From: Ideonella sp. WA131b
Lineage (GTDB): Bacteria; Pseudomonadota; Gammaproteobacteria; Burkholderiales; Burkholderiaceae_C
Assembly (NCBI GenBank): GCA_023657425.1
Contig: JAGTJW010000001.1
Coordinates: forward strand, 2,046,001 to 2,110,000
DNA length: 64,000 bases
Reading direction: 5' to 3'
Shown here in pieces: positions 60,117 through 64,000 of the stretch (within the stretch, counting starts at the first letter, position 1; every line of letters begins with the position of its first letter). The position numbers were made by a program, and so were the translations under genes. Under the pieces are notes generated by a model that was given only the letters and a program-made list of their open reading frames with translations, had not been told where the DNA came from and searched no databases.

Positions 60117-61106
60117 TCAGGCCCCGTTCAGCCAGCGCGCGTAGCCGTAGTACAGCGGGATGCCCACCATGAGGTTGAACGGCAGGGTCACGCCCAGCGA
60201 GGCCGTGAGATAGATGCCCGGGCTGGCCTTGGGCAGGCTGGCGCGGCAGGCGGCCGGCGCATCGATGAAGCTGGCACTGGCGCAGATGGCGCCGAACACG
60301 AAGGCCCCGCCCGTGCCCAGGCCCACGGCGTGGGCCAAGGTCACGCCCACCACGCCGTGCAGCACCGGCATGAGCATGCCGAAGCCGGCCATGAACAGAC
60401 CCACCTGGCGGAAGGCCCCGATCTGCCGCGCTGCGGTGATGCCCATTTCGAGCAGGAACAGCATCAGCAGGCCGCGAAAGAGATCCTCGTAGAACGGGCT
60501 GATTTGCGCCCACTGCGGATCGGTGGCCAGCGCGCCGATGGCCATGCCGCCCACCAACAGCAGGATGCCGCGGCCACGGATGACGCTGAGCACGAGCTCG
60601 GCCCCGCGCGCGCCACCGCCTCCGCCCCGGGCGCCCTGGCGGCCCAGGGCCAGCCGCGCCAGCACGAGTGCGTACACGACGCCGAACTCCATCAGTGCCA
60701 CCATCGCGGCCATCGTGCCTTCGGCCGGTGTGCCCATCGCCGCAGCAAAGCTCATGGAGGCGAAGAAGGTCGCGGTCGACACCGAGCCGTAATGCGCTGC
60801 GAGTGCCGCCGCGTTGCTGATGTCCAGGCCACCGGCCCGGCGAGCCACGTGGTAGGCCAGCGTGGGGATGGCAAAGGTCATGATCAGGGTGATGCCCAGC
60901 AGCGGCAACACCTCGCCGATGTCGGCCCGGACCAGCTCGCGCCCACCGCTCAGGCCCAGTGAGAACAGCAGGACGATCGACAGCAGCTTGATCACGGCCT
61001 CGGGCAGCTCGAGCTCGCTCTTCACAAAGCCGGCGATCGCGCCCAGGAGGAAAGCCAGCACGATGGGCTGGAGCAGGTTGGTCAGCAACAGGTCGAGGCT
61101 GGGCAT
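60117..61106 (-). CDS. SbtA-like sodium-dependent bicarbonate transport family permease
   Basis: 329 residues with about ten hydrophobic helices and the DUF897/SbtA pattern: LQPIVLAFLLGAIAGFVKSE, LFSLGLSGGRELV, AALAAHYGSVSTATFFA, MVALMEFGVVYALVLARL, LLEMGITAARQIG and ICASASFIDAPAACR. A Gly-rich cytoplasmic loop (GARGGGGGARG, about 170) replaces the usual linker. In cyanobacteria SbtA imports bicarbonate with sodium; the substrate here is unproven, and no carbon-fixation genes are nearby. It diverges from a LysR gene, its likely regulator, and converges with parE 3 nt from its stop. Confidence 0.82.
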   Translation of the reverse strand: MPSLDLLLTNLLQPIVLAFLLGAIAGFVKSELELPEAVIKLLSIVLLFSLGLSGGRELVRADIGEVLPLLGITLIMTFAIPTLAYHVARRAGGLDISNAAALAAHYGSVSTATFFASMSFAAAMGTPAEGTMAAMVALMEFGVVYALVLARLALGRQGARGGGGGARGAELVLSVIRGRGILLLVGGMAIGALATDPQWAQISPFYEDLFRGLLMLFLLEMGITAARQIGAFRQVGLFMAGFGMLMPVLHGVVGVTLAHAVGLGTGGAFVFGAICASASFIDAPAACRASLPKASPGIYLTASLGVTLPFNLMVGIPLYYGYARWLNGA

Positions 61107-61193
61107 GGTGGGCGATTCTTCGAAGTCGGCGAGTTCGCGTCCAGTTCAAGGAATGGCATCATTCGTTGACCAAAAGCGAACCAGCGGCGCGCC

Positions 61194-62099
61194 ATGGCCG
61201 AGCTCAACTACCACCACCTGCGCTACTTCCGCGCCATTGCGCACGAGCAGGGTCTGGCCCGCGCGGCCGAGCGGCTGCATGTGTCGCCGTCGGCGCTGTC
61301 GGTGCAGCTGCGGCAGCTCGAAGACCGCCTGGGCCATGCGCTCTTCGAGCGCCGCGGGCGCCGTCTCGTGCTCACCGAGGCCGGGCGCCTGGCACTGGAG
61401 CATGCCGACACCATCCACGCCGCGGGCGAGGAGCTGCTCGCCACCTTGAAGGGCCGGCCGCAAGGCCGAGTGAGCGTGCTGCGCATCGGCTCTGTGGCCA
61501 CGCTGTCGCGCAACTTCCAGCTGTTGTTGCTCAAGCCGCTGCTGCTGCGCGACGACGTGCAGATCCGCCTGGAGAGCGGCCGTCTGCGCGAGCTGTTGTT
61601 GCACCTGGGCTCGCACCAGCTCGACGTGGTGCTGGCCAACGAGGCGGTGCCCCGCGACGCCGCCCAAGGCTGGCGCAGCACGCGCATCGCGCAGCAGCCC
61701 TTGGCCATCGTGTCGGCCCCGCCGCGTGGGCGTCGCCTGGCGCCGTTGTTGTTTCCGCAGGGCCTGCACGAGCAGCCGCTGCTGCTGCCCGGTGGCGACA
61801 GCGCCGTGCGCGGCGCCTTCGACGCGCTGCTGGCCGATGCCGGCGTGCGCCCGCGTGTGCTGGCCGAGGTGGACGACATGGCCATGTTGCGCCTGCTGGC
61901 CCGCGAAACCGGGGCGCTGGCCTTGGTGCCGCCGGTGGTGGTGCAGGACGAACTCGCCGCGCGCACCCTGGTCGAGCGCTGCTCGATCGCGCAGATCCAC
62001 GAGCGCTTCTACGCCATCACCGCGGCCCGGCGCTTCCCGCACCCGCTGCTGAGGCTGCTGCTGCAGCCGGGTTTGGGACAATCGCCAGTGTCGCCCTGA
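61194..62099 (+). CDS. LysR-family regulator, NhaR-like
   Basis: 301 residues. The N-terminal winged helix (MAELNYHHLRYFRAIAHEQG, ERLHVSPSALSVQLRQLEDR) resembles NhaR-type regulators, followed by an effector domain (LRIGSVATLSRNFQ, LDVVLANEAVPRD). NhaR itself controls a sodium/proton antiporter; here the divergent, sodium-linked SbtA-like gene 87 bp away is the natural target. The spacer contains GAAT-N6-ATTC and a CTTCGAAG dyad that could be parts of its operator. Effector unknown. Confidence 0.88.
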   Translation: MAELNYHHLRYFRAIAHEQGLARAAERLHVSPSALSVQLRQLEDRLGHALFERRGRRLVLTEAGRLALEHADTIHAAGEELLATLKGRPQGRVSVLRIGSVATLSRNFQLLLLKPLLLRDDVQIRLESGRLRELLLHLGSHQLDVVLANEAVPRDAAQGWRSTRIAQQPLAIVSAPPRGRRLAPLLFPQGLHEQPLLLPGGDSAVRGAFDALLADAGVRPRVLAEVDDMAMLRLLARETGALALVPPVVVQDELAARTLVERCSIAQIHERFYAITAARRFPHPLLRLLLQPGLGQSPVSP

Positions 62100-62147
62100 C
62101 CGCTGCCCGGCCCAGGGCCCCGAGCCCGCGGCCCTGCCGCCGACCCC

Positions 62148-64000
62148 ATGCCCGATCTCTTCGACCTGCCGCCCACGACACCCCCCGAGCCCACCGACCA
62201 CCTGCCGCTGGCCGACTACGCCCAGCGCGCTTACCTGGAGTACGCCCTCTCGGTGGTGAAGGGCCGCGCGTTGCCCGATGTGTGCGACGGCAACAAGCCG
62301 GTGCAGCGGCGCATCCTGTACTCGATGCTGCGCATGGGCCTGGCGCCCGGTGCCAGCGGCGCGGCCAAGCCGGTGAAGAGCGCCCGTGTGGTGGGTGACG
62401 TGCTCGGCAAGTACCACCCGCACGGCGACACCGCGGCCTACGATGCCATGGTGCGCATGGCGCAGGGATTCAGCCAGCGCTATCCGCTGGTCGACGGCCA
62501 GGGCAACTTCGGCAGCCGCGACGGCGACGGCGCCGCGGCCATGCGCTACACCGAAGCGCGGCTTTCGCCGATCGCGCGGCTGCTGCTCGACGAGATCGAC
62601 GAGGGGACGGTCGACTTCCAGCCCAACTACGACGGCAGCGAGCAGGAGCCGCGCCAGCTGCCGGCGCGGCTGCCCTTCGTGCTGCTCAACGGCGCCAGCG
62701 GCATCGCCGTCGGTCTGGCCACCGAGGTGCCGAGCCACAACCTGCGCGAGGTGGCCGCGGCCGCCGTGGCGCTGCTGAAGAACGACAGGCTCAGCGACGC
62801 CGAGCTGTTCGCGCTGCTGCCGGCGCCCGACTACCCCGGCGGCGGCCAGATCATCAGTTCCGAGGCCGACATCCGCGAGGCCTACAGCTCAGGCCGCGGC
62901 AGCCTGAAGGTGCGCGCGCGCTGGGTCATCGAGGAGCTCGCCCGCGGCCAGTGGCAGCTCGTCGTCACCGAGCTGCCGCCGGGCACCAGCGCGCAGCGGG
63001 TGCTCGAGGAGATCGAGGAGCTCACCAACCCCAAGCTCAAGGCCGGCAAGAAGGCCTTGCTGCAGGAGCAGGTGCAGCTGAAGGCCGCGGTGCTCGCGGT
63101 GCTGGACGCCGTGCGCGACGAAAGCAGCAAGGACGCGCCCGTGCGCCTGGTGTTCGAGCCCAAGAGCCGGACGGTGGAGCAGCCGGAGCTCATCACCACG
63201 CTGCTGGCCCACACCAGCCTGGAGACCAGCGCGCCGCTGAACCTGACCATGGTGGGCGGCGACGGCCGGCCGATGCAGAAGAGCCTGCGCCAGGTGCTCG
63301 CGGAGTGGATCGCGTTCCGCCTGGCCACGGTGGAGCGGCGCACCCGCCACCGGCTGCAGAAGGTGCTGGACCGCATCCACGTGCTCGAGGGCCGGCAGCT
63401 CGTGCTGCTGAACATCGACGAGGTCATCCGCATCATCCGCAATGCCGACGAGCCCAAGCCGGCGCTGGTGGCGCGCTTCAGGCTCAGCGATCGCCAGGCG
63501 GAAGACATCCTGGAGCTTCGTTTGCGCCAGCTGGCGCGCCTGGAGGCCATCAAGATCGAGCAGGAGTTGAAGGAGCTGCGCGAGCAGCAGGCCAGGCTCG
63601 AGGAGATCCTCGCCAGCCCGGCCACGCTCAAGCGCACCGTGGTGCGCGAGATCGAGGCCGACGCCAAGCTCCACGGCGACGAGCGCCGCACGCTCGTGCG
63701 CTCCGAGAAGAGGGCCGTGGCCGAGATCAAGGTGCTCGACGAGCCGGTGAGCGTGGTCGTCAGCCTCAAGGGCTGGGTGCGCGCGCTCAAGGGACACGAG
63801 CTCGACCCCGCGGCGCTGGCCTTCAAGCCGGGGGATGCGCTTTACGGCTGTTTCCCATGCCGCAGCGTCGATGCGCTGCTGGTGTTCGGCAGCAATGGGC
63901 GTGTCTACAGAGTGCCGGCGAGCGTCTTGCCGGGCGGGCGGGGCGACGGTGTGCCGATCACCACGCTCATCGATCTGGAAGCCGGCACCCAGGTGGCGCA
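62148..64000 (+). CDS. parC: DNA topoisomerase IV subunit A, 5' part
   Basis: The first 617 codons are visible and the gene runs off the right edge. The breakage-reunion domain carries the catalytic Tyr134 in AMRYTEARL. The quinolone-determining segment [20 protein letters not shown] has Thr95 and Asp99 where E. coli has Ser80 and Glu84. The tower/coiled-coil region and the start of the C-terminal beta-pinwheel ([32 protein letters not shown]) follow. ATG at 62148 lies 48 bp after the LysR stop. Confidence 0.96.
   Translation, partial: MPDLFDLPPTTPPEPTDHLPLADYAQRAYLEYALSVVKGRALPDVCDGNKPVQRRILYSMLRMGLAPGASGAAKPVKSARVVGDVLGKYHPHGDTAAYDAMVRMAQGFSQRYPLVDGQGNFGSRDGDGAAAMRYTEARLSPIARLLLDEIDEGTVDFQPNYDGSEQEPRQLPARLPFVLLNGASGIAVGLATEVPSHNLREVAAAAVALLKNDRLSDAELFALLPAPDYPGGGQIISSEADIREAYSSGRGSLKVRARWVIEELARGQWQLVVTELPPGTSAQRVLEEIEELTNPKLKAGKKALLQEQVQLKAAVLAVLDAVRDESSKDAPVRLVFEPKSRTVEQPELITTLLAHTSLETSAPLNLTMVGGDGRPMQKSLRQVLAEWIAFRLATVERRTRHRLQKVLDRIHVLEGRQLVLLNIDEVIRIIRNADEPKPALVARFRLSDRQAEDILELRLRQLARLEAIKIEQELKELREQQARLEEILASPATLKRTVVREIEADAKLHGDERRTLVRSEKRAVAEIKVLDEPVSVVVSLKGWVRALKGHELDPAALAFKPGDALYGCFPCRSVDALLVFGSNGRVYRVPASVLPGGRGDGVPITTLIDLEAGTQVA

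Overview
The window is a GC-rich stretch of a betaproteobacterial chromosome, most likely a Burkholderiales member of the Rubrivivax/Leptothrix/Methylibium type. I infer this from gene content and order (cytochrome bc1 genes followed by sspA-sspB; a DUF971-ubiE-Tim44...ubiJ-ubiB-FmdB-DUF502-aspS-nudB-cls series; lpxC, secA and argJ nearby), from TAGAAT/TACAAT-type -10 boxes, and from a dispersed TTCGACA...CGAACGG hairpin repeat. No prophage, insertion sequence, CRISPR array or rRNA is visible. One tRNA (Thr, UGU anticodon) is present.

Layout. 1-3430: 3' end of lpxC, a small membrane protein, a membrane-anchored HtrA-type protease diverging from a Nif3-family gene, then pdxA. 3431-8422: a decayed mscL fragment, petABC (bc1 complex), sspA-sspB, tRNA-Thr and a DciA-like (DUF721) gene. 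8438-15064: M23 peptidase, secA, argJ and an MFS transporter. 15074-20225 (minus strand): a complete ugpBAECQ cluster for glycerol-3-phosphate and glycerophosphodiester uptake. 20521-26111: a very large FAD/Fe-S oxidoreductase, a DUF971 gene, ubiE and a short Tim44-domain gene. 26152-32131 (minus strand): a nucleotide-sugar cassette (galE, manC, rfbB, rfbD, rfbA, rfbC) lying inside the otherwise recognisable ubiquinone locus. 32426-40229: ubiJ, ubiB, FmdB zinc ribbon, DUF502, aspS, nudB, an EEP-family gene and cardiolipin synthase. 40266-43274: ligase-associated exonuclease and a heavily frameshifted ATP-dependent DNA ligase. 43423-46353: a secreted Cache protein, a chemoreceptor and a metallo-beta-lactamase-fold protein. 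46554-52059: an OGT/SPINDLY-like glycosyltransferase and a type I secretion ATPase plus adaptor. 52081-53532 (minus strand): two frameshifted genes (DUF2145 and a Ser-rich secreted protein). 53701-58062: a HypT-like regulator and a glutamate/aspartate ABC importer. 58116-64000: parE and parC, separated by an SbtA-like transporter and a divergent LysR regulator.

How the genes work together: petABC forms one respiratory complex and ubiE/ubiJ/ubiB supply its quinone. rfbBDAC gives the full dTDP-L-rhamnose route, with galE and manC adding UDP-galactose and GDP-mannose for surface polysaccharide. The OGT-like enzyme next to a type I exporter suggests a glycosylated exported protein whose gene is not in the window.

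The most unusual sequence-level signal is two patches of about 1.7 kb (about 41.58-43.26 kb and 51.88-53.5 kb). In them, recognisable proteins are broken by many frame changes that are nearly all single-base gains, while flanking genes are intact. This fits uncorrected read errors better than natural decay, but it needs raw reads to settle.
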